Shown here one piece after another: positions 41,936-51,028 of a stretch of 64,000 nt of DNA. How positions within the stretch are numbered: position 1 is the first letter of the stretch; every line of letters starts with the position of its first letter. The position numbers and the translations under genes are program-made. Under the pieces are notes generated by a model. The model did not search any database. It worked only from the letters and a program-made list of their open reading frames with translations, and had not been told where the DNA came from. Origin of the DNA: Streptomyces kanamyceticus (GTDB taxonomy: Bacteria; Actinomycetota; Actinomycetes; Streptomycetales; Streptomycetaceae); assembly GCF_008704495.1 (NCBI RefSeq), contig NZ_CP023699.1:806001-870000 (forward strand). Direction: 5' to 3'.

Positions 41936-44278
41936 TTACCTCAGGGCCGGGGGCGCGGCGGCCGGTGACGTGCCCCAGTCCGACGGCCGCTCCCCCACCG
42001 TGAAGGAGAGCTCGCGGGTGTCGCGGATGTCGTCGGTGGTCAGATAGGTCTTGTCCAGGGCGGCCCCGTCGGTGCGCGCCGACTGGATGTACCGCTGGGT
42101 GTCGGACGTGCCCGGCGCCTTCACCGTCAGCGCGCCACGCGGGTAGTAGCGCCGGTCGAGCCGAATGTCCACGCGCTCGAAGACGGGCGTCGAAAGACCC
42201 CAGGTGTCGGTGCCCGGCTGGACCGGGAAGACGCCGATCGAGGACAGCACGTTCCACGCGGACATCGTGCCGAGGTCGTCGTTGCCGGTCATGCCGGTCG
42301 GGGCGTCCGTGAAGAGGGTGAGCGCGGCGTGCACCACGTCCGTCGTCTTCCAGGGCTGGCCCGTCGAGAGGTAGGTGTAGGGGGCGATCAGGTCGGGCTC
42401 GTTCTGCGGGTTGTATTTGTCGGCGTTGTAGTAGTCGTAGGGACCGTTGACCCACACCTCGCGGGCCGTCTTCGCCGGGTCCTTCAGGAGCTGCTCGTAG
42501 GCGAAGAAGGAGTCGAGCCGTTCGCCCGCCGCCTTCTTTCCGCCGATCAGGCCGACCATGCCGGGCAGGTCCTGCGGCACCAGCCACTGGTACTGCCAGG
42601 ACGTGCCCTCGTGGAAGCCCTCGCTCTTGGCCGGGTCGGCGGGCCCGGTGAAGGCCCCCGCGGCATCGCGCGCACGGAAGAATCCCGTCGAACCGTCAAA
42701 GATCGCGCGGTAGTTCTGCGCCCGGTCCAGGTACCGCTTCGCGTCACCCGCGTGCCCGAGGTCGCGCGCCATCTCGCCGAGCATCGCGTCGGAGAGGGCG
42801 TACTCCAGCGTCGCGGAGGCGCCGTGGTCGTAGTCGGAGTCACCGGGCTTGGCGTGCGGGCGGCCCTTGATGTACGGCGCGAAACCCTCGGCCAGGTACT
42901 CCTTGTTGGCCTCGCGCCCGACCGGCGCCGACGCGGCGGGCGGCACGCCGTCGGCGTTCTTCCTCAGCGCCCGGTACGCCTCCTCCTCGTGCCCCTTGAG
43001 CAGGCCCTGCTGGTAGGCGTTGGTGAGGAACGGTGTGACCGGGTCACCGGTCATGATGTTCGTCTCGACCGTGCCGTAGCCCCACTTGGGCAGCCAGCCG
43101 CTCTCCTCGTCGATCTTCAGGACGGAGAGCGCCATGTCGCGGGACTCGCGCGGCGCGAGCAGGGCGAGCAGCTGTGCCTGGGTGCGGTAGGTGTCCCACA
43201 GGGACCAGTTCTGGTAGTACGTGAAGCCCTTGGCGCGATGGGTCTTCTGGTCCCAGCCCGTGTACCTGCCGTCGACGTCGCTGCCGATGTTCGGCGCGAG
43301 GAACGAGCGGTACAGGGACGAGTAGAAGGTGCGGCGCACCGTCTCGCTGCCGCCCTTGGCCCGTACGTCGCCGAGCCGGTCCTCCCACGCGTCCCGTGCC
43401 GCCTTCGTCACCCTGTCGTACGAACGCCCGCCCTCGGCACGGAGGTTGAGCGCCGCGCCCTTGGCGTCGACGTAGGAGAGCGCGGTCGTCGCCTCGACGG
43501 TGCGGTCCTTCGTGGTGTCGAAGCGGACGTAGGCGCCGTTGCGCTCGTCGCCCGCCGACGACTCCTTCGAGCCCTCCGTGACGGTGGAACCCCGCCAGGT
43601 TCCGGAGGTCTTGAAGGGCCGGTCGAAGCGGGTGATCGTGTACAGCGTGTACGGCTTGGTGTCCTGGCAGAAGCCGCTGCCGGTGATGGCGGTGCGCACC
43701 GTGCGGCTGTCGAGGATCTCGACCTTGGTCTGCACCGTCTTGTGCAGCGACTGGCCCGCGTTCAGCAGGACGTTGGCCTTGTCGGTGGCGGGGAAGGTGT
43801 AGCGCTGCACGCCGGTGCGCTTCGTCGCGGTCAGCTCGGCGTCGATGCCGCCCTTGAGGCCGACCTGATACCGCCCCGGGCTCGCGCTCTCGTCGTCGTG
43901 GCTGAACTCGGCTGCGTACTTGGCGTAGTCGGTCTCCGTCACGTCGCCGGTCGTGGGCAGCACCGGCAGATCACCGCCGAGCCCGCAGCCCACCCCGGAG
44001 AGGTGCACCGTGGAGAAGCCCCGGATGTGGGTGTCGGAGTGGTCGTAGCCGGTGTTGTGCCCGGTGTCGGGCGAGAACTGCACCATGCCGAAGGGCACGG
44101 CGGCACCGGGATAGGTGTTGCCCTCGTTCTCGGTGCCGATGAACGGGTTGACCAGGTCGGTGAGGCGGCCGGAGCGCGGGGTGTCCGCCTCGGCCGACGG
44201 GATCGCGAGGGCGCCGCCGAGGAGCGCGGCCGTCAGCGCCACCGTTCCCGCGCCGCGCAGTCGTGGGGTCCATCTCAT
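41936..44278 (-). CDS. Exported GH92 alpha-mannosidase
   Basis: A 780-residue secreted enzyme, normal for the family. A signal peptide (VALTAALLGGALAIPSAEA) precedes the N-terminal beta domain with VNPFIGTENEGNTYPGAAVP and STVHLSGVGCG, and the (alpha/alpha)6 catalytic domain has DYDHGASATLEYALSD, the EGTSWQYQW region and GMTGNDDLGTMSAWNVLSSI, all GH92 hallmarks. GH92 enzymes are Ca-dependent exo-alpha-mannosidases, mostly alpha-1,2, acting on high-mannose or yeast mannans (family knowledge). ATG 44278 follows AAGGAGG; a longer start would include the operator. It is controlled from a promoter with an ACAACGTTGT operator shared with the GH2 gene and importer. Confidence 0.92.
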   Translation of the reverse strand: MRWTPRLRGAGTVALTAALLGGALAIPSAEADTPRSGRLTDLVNPFIGTENEGNTYPGAAVPFGMVQFSPDTGHNTGYDHSDTHIRGFSTVHLSGVGCGLGGDLPVLPTTGDVTETDYAKYAAEFSHDDESASPGRYQVGLKGGIDAELTATKRTGVQRYTFPATDKANVLLNAGQSLHKTVQTKVEILDSRTVRTAITGSGFCQDTKPYTLYTITRFDRPFKTSGTWRGSTVTEGSKESSAGDERNGAYVRFDTTKDRTVEATTALSYVDAKGAALNLRAEGGRSYDRVTKAARDAWEDRLGDVRAKGGSETVRRTFYSSLYRSFLAPNIGSDVDGRYTGWDQKTHRAKGFTYYQNWSLWDTYRTQAQLLALLAPRESRDMALSVLKIDEESGWLPKWGYGTVETNIMTGDPVTPFLTNAYQQGLLKGHEEEAYRALRKNADGVPPAASAPVGREANKEYLAEGFAPYIKGRPHAKPGDSDYDHGASATLEYALSDAMLGEMARDLGHAGDAKRYLDRAQNYRAIFDGSTGFFRARDAAGAFTGPADPAKSEGFHEGTSWQYQWLVPQDLPGMVGLIGGKKAAGERLDSFFAYEQLLKDPAKTAREVWVNGPYDYYNADKYNPQNEPDLIAPYTYLSTGQPWKTTDVVHAALTLFTDAPTGMTGNDDLGTMSAWNVLSSIGVFPVQPGTDTWGLSTPVFERVDIRLDRRYYPRGALTVKAPGTSDTQRYIQSARTDGAALDKTYLTTDDIRDTRELSFTVGERPSDWGTSPAAAPPALR

Positions 44279-44315
44279 GCGTGGGAACGCCTCCTTGAAG
44301 CTACGGAAACCATTA

Positions 44316-44327
44316 GACAACGTTGTC
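44316..44327. promoter_or_regulatory. LacI-type operator of the GH92 gene
   Basis: GACAACGTTGTC is a perfect 12-bp palindrome with a central CG, as in LacI-family operators. It lies just downstream of the predicted GH92 promoter and upstream of the ATG, where a bound repressor would block transcription. Related sequences occur before the lacI/GH2 pair and the importer. Confidence 0.75.
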
Positions 44328-44345
44328 AGAGCACGCTTCGCGATC

Positions 44346-44375
44346 ATTCTTGGGTCGTCTGCGCGCGCCCGTCAA
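44346..44375 (-). promoter_or_regulatory. Probable promoter of the GH92 gene
   Basis: On the minus strand TTGACG (44370-44375) and AAGAAT (44346-44351) are separated by 18 bases, a good match to a vegetative sigma factor promoter. The operator palindrome follows it by 18 bases. Confidence 0.6.
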
Positions 44376-44400
44376 GGGTCGTGCGCCGTACGGAGGAAAG

Positions 44401-44430
44401 CCCCCGGTCCGCCGCACGGGCAGACCGGGG
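44401..44430 (-). terminator. Hairpin after the GH2 gene
   Basis: CCCCGGTC (44402-44409) pairs with GACCGGGG (44423-44430). It lies just downstream of the GH2 stop, before the GH92 promoter region on the same strand. Confidence 0.5.
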
Positions 44431-44439
44431 ACGTCACCC

Positions 44440-47067
44440 TCAGGAACTCGCGCAGCCCGGCACCGTGGCCTGCGACGCGTCGCGGATCAGCGCTTCGTGC
44501 GCCGCTTTCAGCCGCTTCACATCGGGCTTGACGACCCTGCGGTCGTAGGTGAGCAGACCGTTCAACTCGCCTTCCACGTCCGTGATCTGGGTGTAGACCG
44601 CGCCGTTGTCGCCCTTGCAGGCGAGCTTGCGCAGCTCGTCGAGCTTGGCGATGTAGCCGTCCGTGTAGGCGGCCGGATCCACGTCGACGTAACTCTGCTG
44701 CACCGACCAGGCGTGGCCGGGCACCGCGAGTCCGAGTCCGCCGTACTCGCCGCTCACCAGGGCCCGTTCACCGTCGGGGTGCGGTGGCAGCGCGGGGCTC
44801 GGATAGCCGTGCTCGTCCATGATGTCGCCGGTGCCGCCGTCGGCCCCGAGATTGAGCCCCGACATGTTGTTCACCAGGCGCGTCGGGTCCCAGGACTTGG
44901 CCTGCGAGGCGATGCGCCCCACGTCGTACTGCCCCCAGCCCTCGTTGAAGGTGACCCACATGATGATCGAGGGATGACTGGCGTGCTCGTCGATCAGCCG
45001 CTTCATCTCGTGCTCGTACTGGGCACGGGCCGCCGTGCTCGGATTGCGGTCGGAGCGCATGGACGGCATGTCCTGCCACACCAGCAGGCCCAGCTTGTCC
45101 GCCCAGTAGAACCAGCGGTCGGGCTCGACCTTGATGTGTTTGCGCACGGAGTTGAAGCCCATCTCCTTGTGCATCTTCAGGTCGTACGCGAGGGCCTCGT
45201 CGCTCGGCGCGGTGTGCAGTCCGTCGGGCCAGAAGCCCTGGTCGAGCGTGGCCATCATGAAGACGGGCTTGCCGTTGAGCAAGGTGCGCGGGGTGCCGTT
45301 CACCTTCTCCACGGAGATCGAGCGCATCCCGAAGTAGCTCCGCACGCGGTCGCGGCCGACGCTCACCTTCAGGTCGTAGAGGAACGGGTCGCTCGGTGAC
45401 CACAGGCGCGGCTTGCTGATCTTCAGGGTGAGCGGGTCGCCGGTCCTGCCGCGCACCTCTGCGACCTTCTTGCCGCCCTCGTACGCGATCGCCGTGACGG
45501 GAACGCCGTCCCGAACTCCCCTGGTCTCCAATGCCAGTTGGCCGCGTTCTACGTCCGGCGTGAGCTTCAGCGAGTCGACGTGGTCGGCGGCGACCGGCTC
45601 CATCCACACCGTCTGCCAGATGCCGGATGAGGGCGTGTACCAGATGCCACTGGGGTCCAGGCGCTGCTTGCCGACGGGCGGGTTCGCGCCGTCCGCCGAG
45701 TCGGTCGGGTCCTGGACGCCGACGATGAGCTCCTGGGTGCGTCCCGGCTTCAGCGCGTCGGTGACGTCGGCGCTGAACTTGTCGTAGCCGCCCCGGTGTT
45801 CGGTGACCTTCTCGCCGTTGACGTACACCTCGGACTGCCAGTCGACGGCGCCGAAGTTCAGCCTGAGCCGCTTGCCCTTGCCGATCTGCCAGTCGGCGGG
45901 GACGGTGAAGGTACGGCGGTACCACATGCGATCCTCGTGCCGCTGGATCCCGGAGAGCTGCGACTCCACGGGGTACGGAACGAGGATCTTCTCCTTCAAC
46001 TGCTTGCCCACCGGGGGCTGCTCGCCCTTCTCCGCGCCCGCGAACTGCCAGGTTCCGTTGAGGTTCTGCCAGGTGTCGCGCTTCAACTGCGGGCGGGGGT
46101 ACTCGCGGTGGGCGTTGCCGGGCGTGACGTCGTCGCCCCACTTCGTGCGCAGTTCGTGCGTCGACCGGTTCGGGCCGCTGCTCCAGAACGCGGCGACGGA
46201 TTCGCCGTCCTCGCCCGCGAGTCCGCCCTTGCCGTCGTAGCGCAGGTCGGCGGTGCCGCGCGCGGTGCCCTGCTTGTTGCCGACGACGGGTTCCTTGAGC
46301 CCGACCAGGAGCGCCCGCGGGTCGTCCGGATCCGCCTTGACCTCGCCGAGCGGCCACTTGGCGCCGCCGATGGCGGCCTCGATGTGCGAGGCGAGTCCGG
46401 CCGGGGGCGGGGCGATCCGCTGGGCGAAGTCGAGCTTGAGGGTGCGGCCGTCCTTGCCGACCGTGGCGGCGGTGGCGCCGTCATAGTCATAGCCGTCGGG
46501 GAGCCGGAACGCGGACTGCGGCACGGCCTTCTTCGCTCCGCCGGGTTCGGTCCAGCGCAGGTGGAGGTTGGATCCTCCGTAGTGCTCGAAGTACTCGACC
46601 TTGATGTCGTAGGCCGTGCCCGCGGTCAACTGGACGGGTGCGGAGGTCTGTTCCTTGTCCCAGTCGTCGACCCAGTGGTCGATGGCGAGCTTCCCGTCGA
46701 CCCAGAGGCGGAAGCCGTTGTCACCGGTGATCGAAAAGGTGTGGGCGCCGGACTTCTCCGGGACGACCTTGCCGGTCCAGCGGACGGTGGCGTCGTCGGC
46801 CTTGCCGGTGGCGAAGGACAGGCGCGGCTCCAGGTTGTCGAAGTCGATGTTCGGGTCGAAGCCGGTGGCCTTGAGCTCGTGGAAGTCGAAGGCCCCGGGG
46901 GCGGACTGGGTGTAGTACTCGCCCTTCAGGCCGCGTACGTCGGGGGTTTCGGGGGCCGCGGTCGCCGCGGGCACGGCGGTCAGGCCCGCGAGGGCGAGGG
47001 CCAGGGTGAGCAGCAGTGCCAGTCGTGGGCTGATTCTCGGGCGTCTTCTGGGACGTCGTAGGCGCAC
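44440..47067 (-). CDS. Exported PA14-GH2 glycoside hydrolase (beta-galactosidase/galactofuranosidase-like)
   Basis: An 875-residue secreted enzyme. The signal peptide ends near AAPETPD. A PA14 carbohydrate-binding domain follows (about 45-195, with TFSITGDNGFRLWVDGKLAI), then GH2 sugar-binding, Ig-like and TIM-barrel domains, with SVRKHIKVEPDRWFYWADKL, the acid/base Glu709 in TFNEGWGQYD and the nucleophile Glu774 in VSGEYGG. GTG 47067 follows AAGGAGG. GH2 enzymes include beta-galactosidase, beta-glucuronidase and beta-mannosidase. I recall that a Galf-specific beta-galactofuranosidase from Streptomyces (ORF1110) is also GH2-like, and the adjacent galactofuranose-type importer makes that activity attractive here (inference). 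Confidence 0.85.
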   Translation of the reverse strand: MRLRRPRRRPRISPRLALLLTLALALAGLTAVPAATAAPETPDVRGLKGEYYTQSAPGAFDFHELKATGFDPNIDFDNLEPRLSFATGKADDATVRWTGKVVPEKSGAHTFSITGDNGFRLWVDGKLAIDHWVDDWDKEQTSAPVQLTAGTAYDIKVEYFEHYGGSNLHLRWTEPGGAKKAVPQSAFRLPDGYDYDGATAATVGKDGRTLKLDFAQRIAPPPAGLASHIEAAIGGAKWPLGEVKADPDDPRALLVGLKEPVVGNKQGTARGTADLRYDGKGGLAGEDGESVAAFWSSGPNRSTHELRTKWGDDVTPGNAHREYPRPQLKRDTWQNLNGTWQFAGAEKGEQPPVGKQLKEKILVPYPVESQLSGIQRHEDRMWYRRTFTVPADWQIGKGKRLRLNFGAVDWQSEVYVNGEKVTEHRGGYDKFSADVTDALKPGRTQELIVGVQDPTDSADGANPPVGKQRLDPSGIWYTPSSGIWQTVWMEPVAADHVDSLKLTPDVERGQLALETRGVRDGVPVTAIAYEGGKKVAEVRGRTGDPLTLKISKPRLWSPSDPFLYDLKVSVGRDRVRSYFGMRSISVEKVNGTPRTLLNGKPVFMMATLDQGFWPDGLHTAPSDEALAYDLKMHKEMGFNSVRKHIKVEPDRWFYWADKLGLLVWQDMPSMRSDRNPSTAARAQYEHEMKRLIDEHASHPSIIMWVTFNEGWGQYDVGRIASQAKSWDPTRLVNNMSGLNLGADGGTGDIMDEHGYPSPALPPHPDGERALVSGEYGGLGLAVPGHAWSVQQSYVDVDPAAYTDGYIAKLDELRKLACKGDNGAVYTQITDVEGELNGLLTYDRRVVKPDVKRLKAAHEALIRDASQATVPGCASS

Positions 47068-47078
47068 GGATCCTCCTT

Positions 47079-47145
47079 GTCGAGGAAGGGTGGCGGCTCG
47101 TTTCGGGAAGCGCGGCGGCTCGTACCGGGGAAGGGTGGCGGCTCG
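47079..47145. repeat. Three 22-23-bp tandem repeats in the GH2 leader
   Basis: Units ending in GGAAGGGTGGCGGCTCG occur at 47079-47100, 47101-47122 (with variation) and 47123-47145, between the operator sites and the ribosome site of the GH2 gene. They would be transcribed as part of its leader. Confidence 0.8.
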
Positions 47146-47157
47146 CCGTCACAGTCG

Positions 47158-47182
47158 GTACAACGAATCTGTACAACGTTGG
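47158..47182. promoter_or_regulatory. Operator-like sites in the lacI-GH2 divergent region
   Basis: GTACAACGA (47158-47166) and GTACAACGTTGG (47171-47182) match the ACAACGTTGT core seen before the GH92 gene, the second with one mismatch. They should allow autoregulation of lacI and control of the GH2 gene. Confidence 0.65.
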
Positions 47183-47283
47183 AAGGAACGGCAGTTGGCA
47201 TGACAGCACGGCTCCGGCGTGCTGTCCAGGGTCACGGCAACCGCCCCGCTCTGCCGGGTGGTTCACGGACGCAGGGAGATCCA

Positions 47284-48297
47284 GTGCGGGTTAGCCTCAA
47301 GGACGTCGCGGAGCGCGCGGGCGTCTCGATCAAGACCGTCTCGAACGTGGTGAACAAGTATCAGCACGTCACCCCGGCGATGCGGGCCCGCGTGCAGGAG
47401 GCCATCGACGAGCTCGGCTACCGGCCGAACCTGACGGCGAGGCATCTGCGCAAAGGGCGTACGGGCATCATCGCGCTCGCCGTCCCCGAACTGGGCAACC
47501 CCTACTTCGCCGAACTCGCGGGCGCCGTCATCGACGCGGCCGCCGAGCACGAGTTCACCGTACTGCTCGACCACACCCGCGGCGACCGTGAGCAGGAGGT
47601 CCTGGTCAGCCAGGGGTTTCGCACCCGGGTCATCGACGGCCTGATCCTGAGCCCGCTGGAGCTGGAGTCGGAGGACCTGCGGGGCCGCGAGGACGACGTG
47701 CCGCTCGTGCTGCTCGGCGAGCGCGAGTACGACCAGCCCTACGACCACATCGCGATCGACAACGTCGCGGCGGCCCGCACAGCGGTGCGCCACCTCATCG
47801 GCCGCGGCCGCACCAGCATCGCCTTCCTCGGCGCCCGCACGGACTCCGCGAACCGCCCCGCCCACCTGCGCCTCGCGGGCTGGCGCGAGGAGTTGACGGC
47901 CGCCGGGATCGCGGCGCCCGAGAGCCTGGTGGGCCCGGTCGGCGGCTGGGACCGGTGGGACGGCGCCAAGGCCATGGCGCGGATGCTGGACGCGGGGGTG
48001 CGGCCCGACGCCGTGTTCGCGTACAACGACCTGGTGGCGATCGGCGCGATGCGGGTGCTGCACGAGCGGGGTCTTCGGGTGCCGTGGGACGTCGCGGTGG
48101 TGGGCTTCGACGACATCGCCGAGGGGCAGTTCGGGGCGGTCACGCTCACCACGGTCGCGCCGGACAAGCGGGCCATCGCGCGGCTCGCGGTCGAGTCGCT
48201 GCTGCGCAGTCTGGCCACCCCCGCCGAACCCGGCGGACGCGAAATCACCGCGGAATTCCGCCTGGTGGAGCGCGAGAGCACGCTCGGACGCCGCTGA
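47284..48297 (+). CDS. LacI-family regulator of the GH92/GH2/galactofuranose-importer regulon
   Basis: A 337-residue regulator with the N-terminal helix-turn-helix VSLKDVAERAGVSIKTVSNV and hinge NLTARHLRKGRTGIIALAVP, followed by the sensor domain. GTG 47284 lies 5 bases after AGGGAG and is preferred over an in-frame ATG at 47200. It is divergent from the GH2 gene and upstream of the importer. Similar palindromic sites before the GH92, GH2/lacI and importer genes suggest it is the common repressor (inference). The inducer is probably a sugar taken in by the importer. Confidence 0.9.
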   Translation: MRVSLKDVAERAGVSIKTVSNVVNKYQHVTPAMRARVQEAIDELGYRPNLTARHLRKGRTGIIALAVPELGNPYFAELAGAVIDAAAEHEFTVLLDHTRGDREQEVLVSQGFRTRVIDGLILSPLELESEDLRGREDDVPLVLLGEREYDQPYDHIAIDNVAAARTAVRHLIGRGRTSIAFLGARTDSANRPAHLRLAGWREELTAAGIAAPESLVGPVGGWDRWDGAKAMARMLDAGVRPDAVFAYNDLVAIGAMRVLHERGLRVPWDVAVVGFDDIAEGQFGAVTLTTVAPDKRAIARLAVESLLRSLATPAEPGGREITAEFRLVERESTLGRR

Positions 48298-48327
48298 GCG
48301 CGGACGCCGCGGCCGCTGCGCGGAGGG

Positions 48328-48356
48328 TTTACAGCCCACTTTCAACGATGTAAAAA
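48328..48356 (+). promoter_or_regulatory. Promoter with embedded operator of the galactofuranose-type importer
   Basis: TTTACA (48328-48333) and TAAAAA (48351-48356) are separated by 17 bases. The spacer end contains TCAACGATGT (48342-48351), an 8 of 10 match to ACAACGTTGT, so a bound LacI would cover the -10 region. Confidence 0.6.
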
Positions 48357-48441
48357 GCTCCCCGTACCGCGAGTTGACCGCAAGTGCCGATCCTGCCGTG
48401 AGCGCTCTCAGTGCCGGGGCCGTGCCGTTTTTGGGGACTCC

Positions 48442-49521
48442 ATGAAGCCGATCATCCTCCGTACCTCAGCCAGGACCCTGCTCGCCGTCGGCCTCGCCGC
48501 GAGCCTCGCCCTCACCGCCGGGTGCGCCAAGTCGGAGGACGACGCATCCGACGACAAGAGCGCCGCGGGCGGTGACGCGGGCCAGGCCGTCTCGGAGCAG
48601 GGCGGCAAGACCTGCGCGATAGGCGCCTACGGCGGCAAGAAACTCGATCTCAAGGACGCGACCGTGGGCTTCTCGCAGTCCGAGAAGGAAGCCAACCCGT
48701 TCCGCATCGCCGAGACGGCCTCCCTCAAGGCCGAGGCCGACAAGCGCGGCGTCGAACTCCTCACGGCCAACGCCCAGTCACAGTTCTCCAAGCAGATCAG
48801 CGACGTCCAGGACCTCATCGCCAAGGGCGCGGACCTGCTGGTCATCGCGCCGCTGAACTCCGACGGCTGGGAGCCCGTGCTGCGTGCGGCGGGCGCCAAG
48901 CACATCCCGATCGTCACCATCGACCGCAAGATCAACGCGACCGCCTGCAAGGACTACGTCTCGTTCATCGGCTCCGACTTCGTCGAACAGGGCAAGCGGG
49001 CGGCCGACCAGATGATCAGGACCACGGGCGGCAAGGGCAAGATCGCGATCCTCCTCGGCGCGGCGGGCAACAACGTCACCACCGAGCGCACCAAGGGCTT
49101 CGAGGACCGCATCAAGGAGAAGGCACCCGACCTGAAGGTCGTCTTCAAGCAGACCGGCGAGTTCGCCCGCGAGAAGGGCCAGCAGGTCACCGAGCAGCTG
49201 ATCCAGTCGAAGCCTGACATCACCGGAATCTACGCCGAGAACGACGAGATGGGCCTCGGCGCTGTCAACGCCCTCAAGGGCGCGGGCAAGACGGCCGGCG
49301 ACGTGAAGATCGTGACGATCGACGGCACCAAGGGCGCGGTGCGCGGCATCGTGGACGGCTGGATCGACGGCGTCATCGAGTCCAACCCCCGCTTCGGCCC
49401 GCTCGCCTTCCAGACCCTGGACGACTTCACCCAAGGCAAGAAGGTCGGCCAGGACATCGTCATCAAGGACAGCGCGTACACCAAGGACAACGCCAAGTCG
49501 GACCTCGCCAAGGCGTACTGA
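48442..49521 (+). CDS. Galactofuranose-type (YtfQ-like) ABC substrate-binding lipoprotein
   Basis: A 359-residue Peripla_BP_4 protein. A signal peptide with lipobox LTAGC and an acidic linker precede the binding fold: VGFSQSEKEANPFRIAETAS, LLVIAPLNSDGWEPVLRAA and VTIDRKINATACKDYVSFIG are typical of YtfQ, the galactofuranose receptor of Escherichia coli (family knowledge). It is the first gene of a four-gene importer operon, only 1 bp before the ATPase gene. Exact ligand, galactofuranose or another sugar, cannot be settled from sequence. Confidence 0.9.
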   Translation: MKPIILRTSARTLLAVGLAASLALTAGCAKSEDDASDDKSAAGGDAGQAVSEQGGKTCAIGAYGGKKLDLKDATVGFSQSEKEANPFRIAETASLKAEADKRGVELLTANAQSQFSKQISDVQDLIAKGADLLVIAPLNSDGWEPVLRAAGAKHIPIVTIDRKINATACKDYVSFIGSDFVEQGKRAADQMIRTTGGKGKIAILLGAAGNNVTTERTKGFEDRIKEKAPDLKVVFKQTGEFAREKGQQVTEQLIQSKPDITGIYAENDEMGLGAVNALKGAGKTAGDVKIVTIDGTKGAVRGIVDGWIDGVIESNPRFGPLAFQTLDDFTQGKKVGQDIVIKDSAYTKDNAKSDLAKAY

Positions 49522-49522
49522 C

Positions 49523-51028
49523 ATGCTGTCAGCTAAGGCGGTATCCAAGACGTTCCCCGGCGTACGCGCCCTGGACGAGGTCGACTTCACCGCACGCGCG
49601 GGCGAGGTGCACGCCCTCATCGGCGAGAACGGGGCGGGCAAGTCCACCCTGATCAAGGTCCTGACCGGCGTCTACGCCCCCGACACGGGCGAGTTGACGT
49701 ACAACGGCACTCCCGCCCGCTTCACGACCCCGCTCGACGCCCAGCACGCGGGCATCTCCACCATCTATCAGGAGGTCAACCTCGTCCCCCTGATGAGCGT
49801 GGCCCGCAACCTCTTCCTGGGCCGCGAGCCGCGCGGCCGCCTCGGCCTGATCGACTTCAGCCGCATGCACCGCGACGCCGAGGAGGCCCTGCGCGACCTG
49901 GGCGTCACCGTCGACGTCCGGCGCCCCCTGCGCGAACTGGGCGTGGGCGCCCAGCAGATGGTGGCCCTGGCCCGCGCCGCCTCGGTCGACGCGCGCGTCG
50001 TGGTGATGGACGAGCCCACGTCCTCCCTGGAACCACGCGAGGTGCGCACCCTCTTCGGGGTGATCCGCACGCTGCGCGAACGCGGCATAGCGGTGATCTA
50101 CGTGAGCCACCGCCTGGACGAGCTGTACGAGATATGCGACACCGTCACCGTGCTGCGGGACGGCAAGGTGGTGCACAACGGCGCCCTGGCCGACCTCGAC
50201 CGGCTGCGGCTCGTGGCACTGATGCTGGGCAGGGAGATCGAAACCGTACGGAAAGAAGGCCTGACGAACTTCACGGGCACCCACGACACCGAGACCGAAC
50301 CCGTACTCGTGGCCGAGAACTTGACGGTGAGTCACCATCTGCACGACGTATCGGTCACGATCCGTCCCGGGGAGGTGGTGGGCCTGGGCGGCCTGCTCGG
50401 CTCGGGCCGCAGCGAGACGGCGAAGGCGATCGCCGGGGCCCTGCCGACCGATTCCGGCCGTGTCACGATCGCGGGCGAGCGCATCCGCACCGGCAGCACG
50501 CCCGCCGCCATCCGGGCGGGCATCAGCCTGCTCCCCGAGGACCGCAAGGCCGAGGGCATCGTCCCCGGCCTCTCCGTCCGCGAGAACATCGCCCTGGCCG
50601 CGCTCCCCCGCCTGTCCCGCTTCGGCCTGGTGGACGAGAGGCGCATCGACGAACTGGTCGACACCTTCATCAGACGCCTGCGCATCAAGGCGTCGAGCCC
50701 GCACCAGAAGGTCGGCGAACTGTCCGGCGGCAACCAGCAGAAGGTCCTGCTGGCCCGCTGGCTCGCGATGCACCCCAAGGTCCTCCTCCTGGACGAGCCG
50801 ACCCGGGGCATCGACATCGGCGCGAAGGCCGAAGTCCAGTCACTCATCGACGAGTTGGCCGAGCAGGGCCTCGGCGTCCTGCTGATCTCCTCGGACACCG
50901 AGGAGCTGATCGAGGGTTCGGACCGCGTGGTGGTGCTCAAGGACGGCGAGACGGTGGCGGAACTGACCGGCCCCGAGGTCACCGAGCAGAACCTCCTGCG
51001 CGCCATAGCGACGACGGAGCCCGCATGA
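49523..51028 (+). CDS. Galactofuranose-type (YtfR-like) ABC transporter ATP-binding protein
   Basis: A 501-residue double ATPase. Domain one: Walker A GENGAGKST, Walker B VVMDEPTSSLE. Domain two: GLLGSGRSETAK replaces the usual Walker A, the common RbsA/MglA variation, with signature LSGGNQQKVLLARWL and Walker B LLLDEPTRGIDIGAKA intact. The ATG at 49523 directly follows the binding-protein stop, so translation is coupled. Confidence 0.92.
   Translation: MLSAKAVSKTFPGVRALDEVDFTARAGEVHALIGENGAGKSTLIKVLTGVYAPDTGELTYNGTPARFTTPLDAQHAGISTIYQEVNLVPLMSVARNLFLGREPRGRLGLIDFSRMHRDAEEALRDLGVTVDVRRPLRELGVGAQQMVALARAASVDARVVVMDEPTSSLEPREVRTLFGVIRTLRERGIAVIYVSHRLDELYEICDTVTVLRDGKVVHNGALADLDRLRLVALMLGREIETVRKEGLTNFTGTHDTETEPVLVAENLTVSHHLHDVSVTIRPGEVVGLGGLLGSGRSETAKAIAGALPTDSGRVTIAGERIRTGSTPAAIRAGISLLPEDRKAEGIVPGLSVRENIALAALPRLSRFGLVDERRIDELVDTFIRRLRIKASSPHQKVGELSGGNQQKVLLARWLAMHPKVLLLDEPTRGIDIGAKAEVQSLIDELAEQGLGVLLISSDTEELIEGSDRVVVLKDGETVAELTGPEVTEQNLLRAIATTEPA

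Noticed and set aside
42329..44548. 739-codon plus-strand frame opposite the GH92 gene
   Set aside because: Antisense shadow without recognisable domains.
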